NCBI GenBank assembly: GCA_036873135.1
Contig: JAPTYO010000017.1
Coordinates: forward strand, 9,114,001 to 9,178,000
Source: Clarkia xantiana subsp. parviflora
Lineage: Eukaryota; Streptophyta; Magnoliopsida; Myrtales; Onagraceae
Reading direction: 5' to 3'
DNA length: 64,000 bases
A program made the translations under genes and the position numbers. The first letter of the stretch is position 1, and each line of letters begins with the position of its first letter. Under the pieces are notes generated by a model. The model did no database searches and was not told the DNA's origin. It saw only the letters and a program-made list of their open reading frames with translations. Positions 1 to 11,363 of the stretch are shown here, one piece after another.

Positions 1-2391
1 GCAGCTGTTTGGTCGCCCAGCACCTCGCCAATCACATGAGGAGTTAGGAACTTCATCTTTTGGTGGATAGTGGATGGCACAATGTCGTGCGGGTTGATTG
101 TCGTTCTTCCTAGGATGCCATTGTATGCTCCTAGGGCGCTCACCACTACAAATGTGACATTGATATGAAGCGCCTTCCAACCTTCTCCCAGGATGACTGG
201 CAGTGTGATCATACCCAACGGGTACGTTGCAGCTCCTGCGAAACTGACTAGCGGGAATGTACTTGGCGAAAGATCGGCTTCCTTTTTTCCCAATTTCTTG
301 AGAACTTCTACGTGCAGTAAATCCGCGGCACTTCCACCATCCACCAATATCTTCCGCACATCATATACATTGACATCCATCGTAATGACAAGAGCATCAT
401 CGTGCGGGTAGACTATGTGCTTCTTGTCAGCGTTTGAGAACGGGATGATCACGTCTTCCTTCTCCGGTTGGCGTCTTTTCCCATACTTGGGCAAAACTTG
501 TAGTAGTGCAGCATAGACATCACGAGCATTAGAAATGCTTCCTCCTGCAGCTGGCCCTCCATGAATCACATTGATGACGCCACGCTTCGCCGGAGGTGGA
601 TTGACATCCATTTTCTCCTTTCCCTTGTTCATCTTCTTGGATGGCTCAGCATGGTTCTTCTTCTGGCGCTTGTCGCCTTGATCTACGTATTGCTTGAGCT
701 CTCCCTTGAGGATGAAATTGTTTACACAGAATCTTAGGCTGACACAGCTGTCCGTCTCGTGGCCATAGACTTCATGGTTCTCGCACCATTTGTCTTCTTG
801 CTTTCCAAGTGGACCTTTTCGGAAGTTTGTCGGCTCCCTCCACATGTTGTCTTCCTTCATCTTTTTCAAGATCACAGAGAGTGGTGCATTCAAAGGAACG
901 CAGTCTGCCAAGTTCACTTCCTTCGGTCTTTGGAACTCCGGCTGGAACGGCCTCTTTTGCGGCAGGAACTGCCTTTGTTGTTGCGAACCTTGTTGAGGTC
1001 TTGCATGCTTCTCCTTAGCACGAGTTGTGCTGAGTTTCGCCTTATTCTGATCCCTGAATCTCTCTAGATCCACGAACTCCTTGACTCTTGCTGCCAATTC
1101 TTCAAGTGTCTCCGCGGGGCGCCTCGACATCTTCTCCGCTAGGGAAAATCCTCTTCGGCCTAAGTTTTCTATGAAAGCACGCACGATCTCTCCTTTAGTT
1201 AGGTTGCCCTGAATGTCCGCGACATTTTGGTTGAAACGGATGTAGTAATCCGCTAACGACTCATCATTTTGCTGTACCACCTCGTTCAATGAATTTGGTC
1301 CCTTTAGGAGTGTGCGCTCTCCCATGTATCTTTGAATAAACTTCGCCTTCAGGTATGCCCACGATGTAACACTTCCGCATGGTAATGAAAAGAACCAATG
1401 TGCGGCCGTTCCCACAAGGGTGTTGGGGAATGTCATGGCGACATGATGCGGATTGTCAGTTCGTCCCAGCAAGGAGGCTTCATGTTGTTGAATATGTTCA
1501 ATCGGATCTTCTTTTCCCCTGTACTTCTCTCCTCCAATTCGGTAGAGAGTGTCTGGGACGCGGCTGTACACTAGTTCGTCGGAGAACGGATGCGACGCGT
1601 TCTCTTTAAGGGCATGCATCCCTTTCATTTTTGACTGCTTCATCTTCTTCTCTATCATTTCTTCCAGAGCCTTAGCCGTAAGTCCCGTGACTGGGATTTC
1701 ACTGTTGCACGCAGGCTTCCTCCATCCTTCATTGTATGTATGAGCACGGGTTGCTTCCTTGAAATGGCCTTCCTTGTGCATGTCGGAATGGCTTGCTGAC
1801 TTGAAGTTGCCTTCCTTTTGTGGCCGTTGTGAGTTGTTCACAGGGGGTTGCCTCCATCTTACTCCTTGTTGTTGCTGGTTCACACCAACACTTGGAGTGT
1901 ATGAATGTGTAGCTTCCTGCCTTGCCTGCCGGTACTGATAGGTTCCTTCAGAATATCCTTCGTCTTCTAGATGCTGCGGCTCTTAATGGTAGACATCATG
2001 CGACATCTCCCTCGTAGGTGCAACATACTCATTAGCTGGCGGAGGTGGCGGCGAGGGTGCCATGTATCCCTGGTTTTTTAGAGTCTCCCTGAATGCGAGG
2101 AGCTCTTCCAGTGCGGCCATCATGGCAGGTGTGACTGGTGGCATGTTGCCTGCGCCTCTTGCTTGTTGCTGCACTCCGTCAGCTGGCATCCCGTGTGGGA
2201 ACACTTCATTCCTCTCCGCCCTTTTTTCAAACTCGTCCACTAGTACCTCGTTCGGACTGCACGGAGGGCGCATTTGCGGTTGGCATGGAGGGGGCGGTAG
2301 ACTCTGCGTCTGGAATGTGAGAAGGTCCTGGTTGGCTTCTCGTCGGCTTTGGCTTGCTCGCACCCGCCTTCTTCGTGCGTCTACCTGTCAT
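1..2391 (-). pseudogene. Element A Gag-protease polyprotein (Gypsy/Tat-like), 3' end outside window
   Basis: Read on the minus strand from an ATG at 2391. A basic, proline-rich N-terminus leads to a Retrotrans_gag-type capsid domain (about 1650-1150), with the typical stretch AAHWFFSLPCGS near 1390 and GERTLLKG near 1315. A CX2HX4HX4C knuckle follows (about 795-755), then a retropepsin-like domain with active-site motif VDGGSAADLL (Asp codon 351-349) and the NGILGRTTINP motif near 110. The frame runs off the window at base 1, so later modules cannot be seen. It is broken by a frameshift near 2240 and one in-frame TAA at 1983-1985; the rest is open to the edge. Gag and protease package and mature the particle. 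It matches the gag of element C closely and that of element B more distantly. The Tat-like assignment is family knowledge, not a search result. Confidence 0.85.
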
Positions 2392-2427
2392 AGCTTGCGG
2401 TATGAAACGGCTTCCTGTTCGAATCAC

Positions 2428-2442
2428 GCTGACGGCGCCAAG
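2428..2442 (-). other. Primer-binding site of element A
   Basis: Immediately inside the LTR, the minus strand reads CTTGGCGCCGTC. The TGGCGCC core complements the 3' end of a plant tRNA (tRNA-Asp type, by family knowledge). Elements B and C carry the same core at the same place. Confidence 0.75.
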
Positions 2443-3082
2443 TGTTGAGATGGTTTCCACTTGGGATATCTCGAACAGCTTTTCAGGGACCTCGACCCTC
2501 GATCCACGAACTAACTTTGGCTACCACCTCGATCCTCGAGCTAACTTTTATCTCTGTCTCCGTCTTCTATACGCTGGGTCCTGCAAAGCGGGCGATAACC
2601 AGCATAGAGAGGGGGGGTGGTGCTGGTTGTGCCCTCTCCGATGCTAAAGTCAGGATTTTAGAGAGAGAAAGTTTTAGAGAGAGGTCAAAGCAAAAATAGC
2701 CAATTCTCCAAAGTTTCGAGTTCCTTCCCTAAAAATGGGAGATATAGGCCCCTATTTATAGGAAACCTGAGAACTGTGCCCAGTTTGATGTCGGTTTACA
2801 GGAAAACGCTTACCGACATCGAGGTTGGCTATATGCGCACTAACTTTTCATACATAGTAAAAACAGGGGTAAACGCGCAGTGTTAGTCGGTAATCCGGAC
2901 CGTGTCGACATCCGAAATGGTCCGGATTTCCTTATGGAAATCCGGAGGTCCCCGGTCTGGGTGCGACGCGCATCCGGACCATTTTGACCCGGGGTGACTG
3001 TGGTAAAATCCGTTTTGTGGTTCTAGCGTGTTTGTGAGGTCCGAAACGTAAATATGAACCCTAATTGGACAGATATCCAACA
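2443..3082 (-). repeat. 5' LTR of element A (640 bp)
   Basis: On the minus strand it starts TGTTGGATATCTGTCC at 3082 and ends CTCAACA at 2443, next to the primer-binding site. It contains a TATA-like CTATAAATAGG (about 2752-2762) and a CT-rich, C-run-containing 3' third with the conserved motif around CATCGGAGAGGGC near 2630-2645. A solo copy of the same family lies at 9607-10205. The outer five bases are ATTAT (3083-3087); the partner duplication is outside the window. Confidence 0.9.
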
Positions 3083-3239
3083 ATTATCATTAAGTATCTT
3101 AAACTGAAAATTAAGAAGAGGTTCATTCAGAAAATAAATATAAAGTCTTTCATTCAATCTTTATGTTTCCGGGGCAAGGTCCTCAGGTTTGTGCTTGTTC
3201 TCCCTCTCGTTTCAGTAATCCAAAAGGGTAAATTTGAAT

Positions 3240-4000
3240 TACTTTCGAGTGAGAAGAGTCCTAGAAGAACTTATGAGGTTATCATTATTCTTCAGCTTGC
3301 ACCTTGGGAGGATTGGTATAGGCAATAGCAAGGTGTCCTTTCACGCCACACCTACAACACGTTCGAGTTTCCTCTCAACGTGTATGTTTTGCTTGCCTTT
3401 TGTTGCCACCGAATTGCTTTCCCTTGAACTTCTTCTAAGGTTTTCGACCTAAAGGCTTATCAGCTTTAAAATGAAGGCCCTTGCCTTTTCTCTTGCGCTA
3501 ACCCTTTTGCTCAGCTGGATGCGAGGATGCAAGATGCATTTCCGCTCTCGGCTTTTCAGCCTAGAGACGATCCTCTTCCAGCTCGAGATGGACTCGCACT
3601 TTCTCGAGGTCATCGAGTTGAGTGGCAAGGATCGGATAACGCATTGGACCTTTTGTTCGTCGGTCAGGATTTCTCCCGCCTCTTTAAGTTCAGCAAACAT
3701 GGTAGACATGTGTCTAATATGCTCATTCTTTGTGTGCTTGGGATTCATCTTGTACGAGTCTAAATCGATGTTTAATGACCGCTTCTGGGTTGTGGTGTAA
3801 ACCCAAAACCCCGCCATAAGTCTGTCCCAAAGGTCCATGGCAGACTCATAGTGATCATATCCATAGAGTATGTCATCCGCAAGCAGTGACAACAAGACTC
3901 ACAGTGATCATATCCAAACCTCTCATTTCAGTAATTACCATCCTCGTGCGTTATTCCAGATCTTATAATTGTTGCTGTTCAATCTCACTCCCTTATTCAT
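3240..4000 (-). pseudogene. Copia gag remnant (D family, minus strand)
   Basis: The minus strand encodes a Copia Gag (UBN2-type) fragment. Recognisable pieces include ESAMDLWDRLMAGF, MSTMFAELKEAGEILTDEQK and VQCVIRSLP in the frame 3895-3449. A decayed CCHC knuckle lies near 3350-3310 (CRCGVKGHLAIAY, last Cys lost). The start region (about 4000-3900) resembles the gag start of the D-family copy at 63817, and the family leader lies upstream at 4985-4090. The fragment ends near the LTR of element A at 3082, so A probably inserted into or next to it. It carries several frameshifts and is not functional. Confidence 0.75.
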
Positions 4001-4089
4001 TTAGGAGATAACATTGCTGATCGCAGCCATTTATACTAACACATTGATAATCACGCATAATCAGTGAGACAATATCATTTTGAGAAAGA

Positions 4090-4985
4090 ATTGCATACAT
4101 CAAATATTTATTAAGATGGAATTCGACAAATAATGATTCCTCAGTCATCTAAACCAACCGACCACCAGTAAACCAATGGAAGATGGCTGTGAAAGAGTTC
4201 ACATTATCATCGTCTTCCATCCAATAGATCAGTATTTTAAAATGGTTTTAATTGCAAATTATCAGAACTGGAATTTTTAAACAAGCATACACGATCTTGG
4301 CTTTCCCAAGGCCCTTTTATTTTGGAAAAATATTCTGATGAATTCACTCATGCATATATAAATTCTACTATCTACGTAAATTATCATACGCCAGTTACAT
4401 TCATCACATAAACCACACTCATACTTACGCGTCATGCGTCTAATGTTCCGATGAACTCAATCTTGCATACATAATTCTACTTCCAAGTAAATTATCAAAT
4501 GGAGCTACGTCCTCAACATTCTAGCATACGTGTCAAACATGTAACATTCACATCCATCATACACATTTGACTACTGGTTTTCGATTTTAAAATAATTTTA
4601 AACATTAGGGGATGATTTGCAATTCATGCTTATATTCAATCATGCAACATTCTAAACATGAATCAGAGGCATTTCCAACCATCACAGCATGTCTATCCTA
4701 GTGCGCATTCAATATATTTAACCAGGGCTCTGCCCACAATATACAATATCCAGCTAGCTTGACTCATTCAAGACAACATTTCTAATCATGCATAAATATA
4801 TATATTGAATAATAAACAATTGCAATTCAGCCCACTAATTAATCAAGTCCCAAAAACATGTATCTCCGAGACCCATCCCCATAATCGAAAAAAGGCATAA
4901 ATGTTATCAACCCTTGAGCACTGTGTAGGCCTATTAAGGTTCAAAACATTTGGATTTTAAAACTTGACCTCCCTATTTTAATTGA
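4090..4985 (-). repeat. Inverted copy of the Copia D 5' leader
   Basis: This stretch is the reverse complement of 5565-6510. For example, the run around GATGGGTCTCGGAG (minus strand, near 4870) corresponds to GATGGATCTCGGAC near 5715. It is also similar to 62800-63775. It is untranslated leader sequence of the D Copia family and leads into the gag remnant at 4000-3240. No LTR or primer-binding site separates it from the plus-strand copy. Confidence 0.75.
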
Positions 4986-5345
4986 CTTGATTTCGGTTTT
5001 GAAAATACGGTTCGGTTCAGTCAATTTCAGTCCGGTTTGGTGCGGTTCGGTTCGGTCTAGGAAATCCGGTTCGGATCCGGTTCGGAAAATCCGGTTCGGG
5101 TCCGGTCAGGAAAATCCGGTTCGGTTCGGTCCGGTTTTAATTTAAAATATGGTTCATTCCGAACCGGTCCAATAAAAATAGGGTTCGGTTATGTTCAACA
5201 CACAAAACCGGTTCGGTTAGATCAACTTAATTACCCCGGTCCGACCCGACCCAATTAGGTCGAACCGATTGAGAAAACCCGGTTCGGTTTTAATTCGTAC
5301 CGGTTTGACATATTGGACCGGCCCAATAATTAAAATATAAAAGGT
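4985..5345. repeat. GGTTCGG-rich degenerate repeat tract
   Basis: Short degenerate repeats of the type CCGGTTCGGTT and its complement recur through the tract. It forms the loop between two inverted leader copies. Similar words (GAACCGG, GGACCGAACC) occur once or twice in the leader near 5540 and 62780, so local expansion of leader sequence is possible. No gene is seen. 5345-5565 is plain AT-rich sequence with a TA/AT microsatellite at 5450-5505. Confidence 0.6.
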
Positions 5346-5564
5346 TGGGCCGAAATGTTTACTTGTGGCCCAAGTAGGGTTTTAAAGTCCAAAAATATTT
5401 AAATTAGCCACCAAGTAACATTAACTATATAAAATAATTTCCAATATTAATATATATATATATACATATATTTCGGACCTAATTAAAACATATATATATA
5501 TTTATTGCCAAGATTCTATCTTTAAGATTAAATATTGGACCGAACCACTTTTTAAATTTTCGGA

Positions 5565-6510
5565 AATTTTAAATTGTTCAATAAAATAGGATGTCAAATT
5601 TTAAATCCAAAATGTTTTCGAACTTTAAAATTAGGCTAAACAGTGCTCTTAGGGTTTGTGTTTTAATACACGGTTTCAATCAAAACCCTAATGCCTGGTT
5701 TCGATTATGGGGATGGATCTCGGACTTGCATGTTTTTGGGACTTGATTAAATTAGTGGGCTGATTTGCAATTGTTTACTTTCTGCATCATACATTTTGAT
5801 ATAATTAGAACTGTCGTCTTGACTTAGTCAAGCTAGCTGGATATTATATTGCGAGCATTGAGCTCTGGGATTTAAATATATGGTTTGCGCAATAGGATAG
5901 ACATGCTACGCTAATTGAAAGTGCCTAGAATCCATGTCTAGAAATTCGCATGATTGATTGTAAGCATGAATTGTAAAACAACCCCTAATATTTTCAAAGC
6001 GTTTTATAAAACCGAAAATTCCAGTCGCCAATTATGTATGATGTGTGCGGATATTGCATGTTTTGACGCGTATGCTAGGATGTTCACAATAGAACGCATG
6101 TGATAATTTACTTTACGTAGAATTATGTATGCTAGGAACATTAGACGCATGACGCGTAAGCATGTTGTGTTCGATTTTTATAGCATGGTATGATGATTTG
6201 CTAGATGTAGTATAATTACAAATATGCATGCGTAAATTATCGAATAATTTTACAAAATCATAAGGGCCTTGGAAAGCCAAGATCGGGTATGCTTATTTGA
6301 AAATTCCGGTTCCGGTAATTTGCAATAGAATAACCGTTTTCAAAAGACTGATATATTAGATTGAAAACGAAAATAGTGTGAATTCTTTCACGACACCCCC
6401 TTCCTCGGTTTACTGAAGGTTGGTTTGGTTTAGTGACTGAAGAATCACTATTCGTCGTATTCCATCATAATAGATAATCCGATGTATGCAATTCTGTCAA
6501 AATGTTGTTA
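5565..6510 (+). repeat. 5' untranslated leader of Copia element D
   Basis: Non-coding, and similar over its length to 62800-63775, where the family has its LTR and primer-binding site upstream. Landmarks are TGGGGATGGATCTCGGAC near 5710 and CCAAGATCGGGTATGC near 6277. It precedes the gag remnants at 6545. In this copy the LTR and primer-binding site that should stand upstream are missing. Confidence 0.75.
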
Positions 6511-6544
6511 TCTTCCCAACCTAGTGTAGTTATCGATGAATAGA

Positions 6545-7208
6545 TGGCATTATTATGTGAATCTGAGCTATTAGTTTAGCCGAATTATGACTCGTGGAGC
6601 AAACGCGTCATTACGATTTTGGAAGCACAAGGTCTGTGTAACCACATAAAAATAACCATGAATTACCCAAATGTCACCAAAGATCCGGCATTTGCCCACT
6701 TTAAGTGGGAGCAAGATGACAAGAAAGCAAAGAAGCTGATACTGTCGGAAATGTCAGAAGATTTCTATGTCCGCTATAAGGATGATCCGACGACAAAGGA
6801 CATTTGGATGCCCTCTTTCTGAAATATGGAAGTGGCATGGCAATTATACTGCACCCACTTATACCAACTTTAAAAACCTGTCTGAAAAACAACAGTTAGA
6901 GTGTACTTGAAAAAGTATACGACCTCCTTCGCCTATTAAAGCCATTGGAAGATGACAGTCAGATGGCTGAATGGGATAAAATTCAGGCCATAATAGGGAT
7001 CCTCCCGAAGTCTTGGAGAGCAACCAATGCCATATTGACTGTCAGCAGTTCCGTACTTGATATTGCATCTGATCTGAAAATCGGTTCGAAGGAACCGAAA
7101 TCCACAGGACAAGTTGGCCGCAAGAAAAGGAAATTCAGGAACAAAGGAAAGAAACAACAGGCAGTCGACGGTAAAACGTTGACTTCACCTAAACAAGGCA
7201 GTCCCTGA
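6545..7208 (+). pseudogene. Copia element D gag, broken
   Basis: Two frames carry Gag pieces. 6619-6822 reads like the UBN2 region (WEQDDKKAKKLILSEMSEDF ... TTKDIW), and 6945-7208 reads like a later Gag segment ending in a basic Lys/Arg/Gln-rich tail. Stops and frameshifts separate them, and no intact CCHC knuckle was found before the protease at 7341. Gag would form the virus-like particle. This copy could not make a full protein. Confidence 0.65.
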
Positions 7209-7340
7209 TTAATATCTGAGATAGTTTACGGGAACTCCAGCCCACGCCGAATAAGCGATGGTGCAGGTTCCAGCAAATCGCATCCTGAAAAGGTATGCGA
7301 ATTTGGTTATGTAGAGGAAGCTTTAGTTTCCTCAACTTTC

Positions 7341-7991
7341 ATGTTAACTGACTCAAATCCGTCTTGGATTCTTGATTCAGGTGCAACGGACCACATAACC
7401 AACGATCGAGAACTATTTGCCAAGTTTAGACGACTGCCGAAGGATTCCAAAAGGATAAACATTGGTGACAACTCACAAGTTGAAGTCATAGGGGTAGGGA
7501 CTTGCAAATTGCCGATAGGCATTGGCAAATTCTTACTTCTAGATAATTTCCTTTTCGCTCCTAGAATCCGTAGGAACGTTGTTTCTATTTCTGCTCTTAT
7601 GGATAAAAACTGTATTTTGTCATTTGAGAGATCCTTTGTTCGTATAAATAAAGGGGATACTTTATTAGGATATGCCTTTTCTTATAATGGTTTGATTATC
7701 ATGGATCTACATGGCAATGTAAATTCATATCGCTTGTATGCAATTTCTTCCAAAGAAGCAGAAACTGACGCAACCGGATGGCATTCACAGTTTGGACATA
7801 TAGGCTATGACAGAGTTCAGTCGTTGGCTCGACGAGGGCTTTTGCCCGGAACAAACAGTGTGGTCAAACACACATGTCATGACTGTCTGGTTGGAAAGTC
7901 CACCCGCAAGCCATTCGGTGAAGCAAAACGAGCAGAATCCATTGCAGATAATCCATTCCGATGTCTGTGGACCAATGAACGTAACTGCTAG
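7341..7991 (+). pseudogene. Copia element D protease and integrase N-terminal region
   Basis: The frame opens with the Copia aspartic-protease motif WILDSGATDHIT (catalytic Asp in DSG). It continues through the gag_pre-integrase region (WHSQFGHIGYDRVQSLARRG) to the zinc-binding CHDCLVGKS segment. A frameshift near 7945 throws translation off; the integrase core continues in the frame of 7807-8037. The protease processes the polyprotein and the HHCC region begins the integrase. Module order (protease, integrase, RT, RNase H) identifies Ty1/Copia. Confidence 0.85.
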
Positions 7992-8857
7992 CAATGGAAA
8001 GCGATACTTCATAACTTTCATTGATGACTACACCTGATTAGGGTTTACTCATTTGATTACTCGCAAATTTGAAGCTATAGATTGCTTTAAAAGCTTTCTG
8101 AAGCTCGTGGAGAATCAACAGGTGCGGAAGGTGAAAATCCTTCGCACCGATAGAGATGGAGAATATCTCTCTAATGAGTTTGATAAGTTATGCAAAGAAA
8201 GTGGGATCGCCCGTCAAACGACGATCCCCTACACACCACAGCAGAATGGTGTGACTGAACGTCGTAATCGGACTCTCCTAGACATGGTGAGAACCATGAT
8301 GTCACAAGCACAATTACCAATTTATTATTGGGGAGACGCATTGCTTGCTGCCAATTCATGTAGTAAACCTTGTCCCATTAAAAGCAGTAAACACAACACC
8401 GTATGAGGTCTGGACTGGTAGAGAGTTAAATCTTACCAGGCTGCGACCTTGGGGGTGCGCAGCTTACACACATACAACTGACAGCCGATTTGGCAAGTTA
8501 GGCCCCAGAGGACTTAAGAGCATCTTTATACGATACTCTGAGAACTCAAAAGGTTATGTATTTGTGTCAACTCAAGAAAACGGTAGTGTGTACGAACATG
8601 AATCCAGATACGTCACTTTTCTTGAGGACGAATTTCCATCGCTTCAAGAGATAAAAACAGATGAAGTTCTGACCGAACTAGAACATGATGATGATGATTC
8701 TCAGGTCCCACTTTATTCGAGTGGGAGATTTGGCACAGCAACAAGTGATTCGGTTAATGAGGACGATATCCCCATTATAAATCCAATGGGAGGGCTCACT
8801 CCCCCCCCCCCCCCCCCCAAACACAAATCACAATTATTGGAAATGCGAATCAAGTAG
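7941..8857 (+). pseudogene. Copia element D integrase core and C-terminus
   Basis: The rve-type core is recognisable: IIHSDVCGPM (first catalytic Asp), FIDDYT, LRTDRDGEYLSNEF (second Asp) and PQQNGVTERRNRTL (catalytic Glu). The core is interrupted by a TGA at 8035-8037 and by a frameshift at about 8350, after which TPYEVWTGRELN ... RPWGCAAY continues to 8857. A run of about 17 C at 8802-8818 lies in the integrase-RT linker and is a likely slippage site. The integrase would insert the cDNA; this copy is dead. Confidence 0.88.
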
Positions 8858-9079
8858 AACCTGACATTCATAACACACAAGTACCGTGAATTCCCATTAT
8901 TTCAAGTGGGAGTGATGATCGCTCCATTTCCAGATCCTAGCGATCAAAGAACTAATCTCGGAGGTGAAATTCCGAGATGAAGGGGTCGTCCTAGGAAAGT
9001 TGTTGCTCAAAGTTCTAGTAACGCCAACATTCCCAGTGGGAGTTGTGCCCCGATAAGAAGCATTATTCCAAGTGGGAGC

Positions 9080-9606
9080 ATGGGTCAAACTCAAAATGGG
9101 ATAGGTGAGCCTAGACGGAGTCAAAGGCAACGCACTTCCCCTAAAAGGTATCCCATTGAGAGAAGCGAAATATTCACTCTCACATCTGTTGATGAACCAA
9201 TAACGGTTAAACAAGCGATGAAAGGACCTCAAGCAAAGGAATGGAAAAAAGCAATAGAAGATGAAATCGCCTCAATGAAAGCTAATTCGGTTTGGTCATT
9301 ATTTGATTTGCCTGCGAACCGTAGATCAATAGGAGCTAAGTGGGTATTGAAACTCAAACTCACTGCTGATGGAGAAGTCGAGCGATACAAAGCTCGACTA
9401 GTTGCGAAAGGATACACCCAAATCCACGGAGTGGACTTTGATGAAACATACTCACCAACTGTGCGTTACACCACAATAAGGGCCATCCTTGCCCTAGTTG
9501 CTAGTCTTGATCTAGAGCTACATCAAATGGATGTTAAGACCGCATTCCTCCATGGAAACCTGGAGGAAGAGATCTATATGGAGCTGCCGGAGGGTTTCAT
9601 TAAACA
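9080..9606 (+). pseudogene. Copia element D reverse transcriptase, 5' part
   Basis: Starts in the linker and enters the RVT_2 domain: EWKKAIEDEIASM, GAKWVLKLK, ARLVAKGYTQ, YSPTVRYTTIRAILALVA, MDVKTAFLHGNLEEEIYM and PEGFI are all typical Copia RT blocks. The reading frame is cut at 9606 by a solo LTR and resumes at 10206 with PGKECKVCKL, so this is one domain split by insertion. Confidence 0.92.
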
Positions 9607-10205
9607 TGTTGGATATCTGTCCAATTCGGGTTCATATTTACGTTTCAGACCTCGCAAACACACTAAAACCACAGAACGGATCTTACCGCAGTCACCCTGG
9701 GTCAAAACGGTCCGGATGCGTGTCGCACCCGGACCGAGGACCTCCGGATTTCCATAAGGCAATCCGGACCGTGTCGAATGTCGACACGGTCCGGGTTACC
9801 GACTAGTACTGCGTGTTTATAGCCAATCTCGATGTCGGTAAGCATTTTCCTGCAAACCGACATCAAAGCAGGCACAGCTCTCAGGTTTCCTATAAATAGG
9901 GGCCTAGATCTCCCATTTTTTTAAATTAACTCGAAACTCTGGAGAATTGGCTATTTGTGCTCTGACCTCTCTCTAGAACTTTCTCTCTCTAAATACTGAC
10001 TTTAGCATCGGAGAGGGCACAACCAGCACCACCCCCCTCTTCATGCTGGTTATCGTCCGCTCTGCAGGACCCGGCGTATAGAAGACTGAGACGGAGATCA
10101 GAGTTAGCTCGGGGATCGAGGTGAGAGCCAGAATTAGTTCGTGGATCGAGGTTCGAGGTCCCTAAAAAACAGCTCGAGATATCCCAAGTGGAAACGATCT
10201 CAACA
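9607..10205 (+). mobile_element. Solo LTR of the element-A family inside Copia D reverse transcriptase
   Basis: Begins TGTTGGATATCTGTCC and ends GATCTCAACA, matching the element A LTR (2443-3082) in opposite orientation. A TATA-like CCTATAAATAGGGG lies near 9890, and the R-like region with CATCGGAGAGGGC is near 10010. No internal sequence is present, so an unequal LTR-LTR exchange is inferred. The flanking five bases (AAACA left, ACTCC right) do not form a target duplication. The Copia frame on both sides is otherwise contiguous. Confidence 0.9.
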
Positions 10206-10580
10206 ACTCCTGGCAAAGAATGTAAAGTTTGCAAACTCCAAAGATCTATATACGACCTTAAACAATCGTCTCGGCAATGGTATCGCAGATTCCACGAGAA
10301 AATCGTCAAATACGGATTCGTGAATCTTCACGAGGATCCCTGCGTATACACCAAGACCTCCGGGTCTAATTATATAATCATAACACTATACGTGGATGAC
10401 ATACTCATTGCTGCGAACGACGTGAGTTTTATGAATAAATCAAAGTCCTGGTTAGCATCAGCATTCGAGATGAAAGACATGGGAGAGGCCACGTACATCT
10501 TAGGCATCAAAATTACCCGAGATCGTGCCACCCGGAGATTATGTCTATCTCAGGAATCATATATCAATAAACTGTTGTAA
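10206..10580 (+). pseudogene. Copia element D reverse transcriptase, 3' part
   Basis: Continues the RT domain after the solo LTR: KVCKLQRSIYDLKQSSRQWY, then LYVDDILIA with the catalytic Asp pair (about 10390-10415), then DMGEATYILGIKI and LCLSQESYI. It ends at a TAA (10578-10580); the RNase H portion resumes at 10590 in another frame. An extension into the solo LTR from 10188 is an artefact of the insertion. Confidence 0.92.
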
Positions 10581-10589
10581 AGATTCAGA

Positions 10590-11363
10590 ATGCTGGATGC
10601 TAAACCCGTGGATACGCCGGTTGTGTTCGGGTGCGCGCTATCGAAGCGTGATGGTCCGAAAAACCAGCAGGAGCGTGAACAGATGAAGAATGCAGAGTAT
10701 CTGAGTATGGTAGGGAGTCTAATGTACGCCATGCTCTGTACTCGGCTAGACATCTGTTACGCTGTGGGCCTAGTAGTAAAATTCCAATCAGATCCTAGTT
10801 ATCAACATCTAAAGGTCGTAAAACGAATTATCAGATATCTGCAAGGTATTTCCGACTACCTTCTGTTCTATGAGGGCGATCGGCTCGAATTGATAAGTTA
10901 TAGTGACGCCGACCACTGTGGCGATCCGGATGATCGTAAGTCCACCACAGGAGGAGTTTTCCTCCTTGCTAATGCTGTCATATCATGGGTAAGCAATAAG
11001 CAATCGTGTGTCGCGCTTTCCACTATGGAATCGGAATCCGTTTCCCTCTCCAAAAACGCACAAGAAGCGGTCTGGCTGAAAAGGCTTCTTACTGCATTAA
11101 TTGGCACCGACAAGAAGAGTAAACCTGTGAAGGTGTACTCCGACGGTCAGGCGGCTATTGCGGCAGTTAAGAATCCAAAGTACCATAGTAGGACAAAGCA
11201 CATTGATGTGAAATACAATTATGATAAATATGTTCTGGAAGACAATATAATCGCTTTAGAATACTTGCCTACAGACAATATGGTCGCAGACCCTTTAACT
11301 AAGCCGTTGCGTAGGGAGATTTTTGAAAAGCACGTAAAACTGCTTGGATTACGTAGGGCTTAA
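10590..11363 (+). pseudogene. Copia element D RNase H and polyprotein C-terminus
   Basis: An open 257-codon stretch. It starts in the RT connection region (DTPVVFGCALSK ... YLSMVGSLMYAM) and contains the Copia RNase H: YSDADHCGDPDDRKSTTGG (catalytic Asp), LSTMESESVSLSK (Glu) and VYSDGQAAIA (Asp). It ends HIDVKYNY ... PTDNMVADPLTKPL and a TAA. This is the best-preserved module of D. RNase H would remove the RNA template during cDNA synthesis. Confidence 0.92.
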
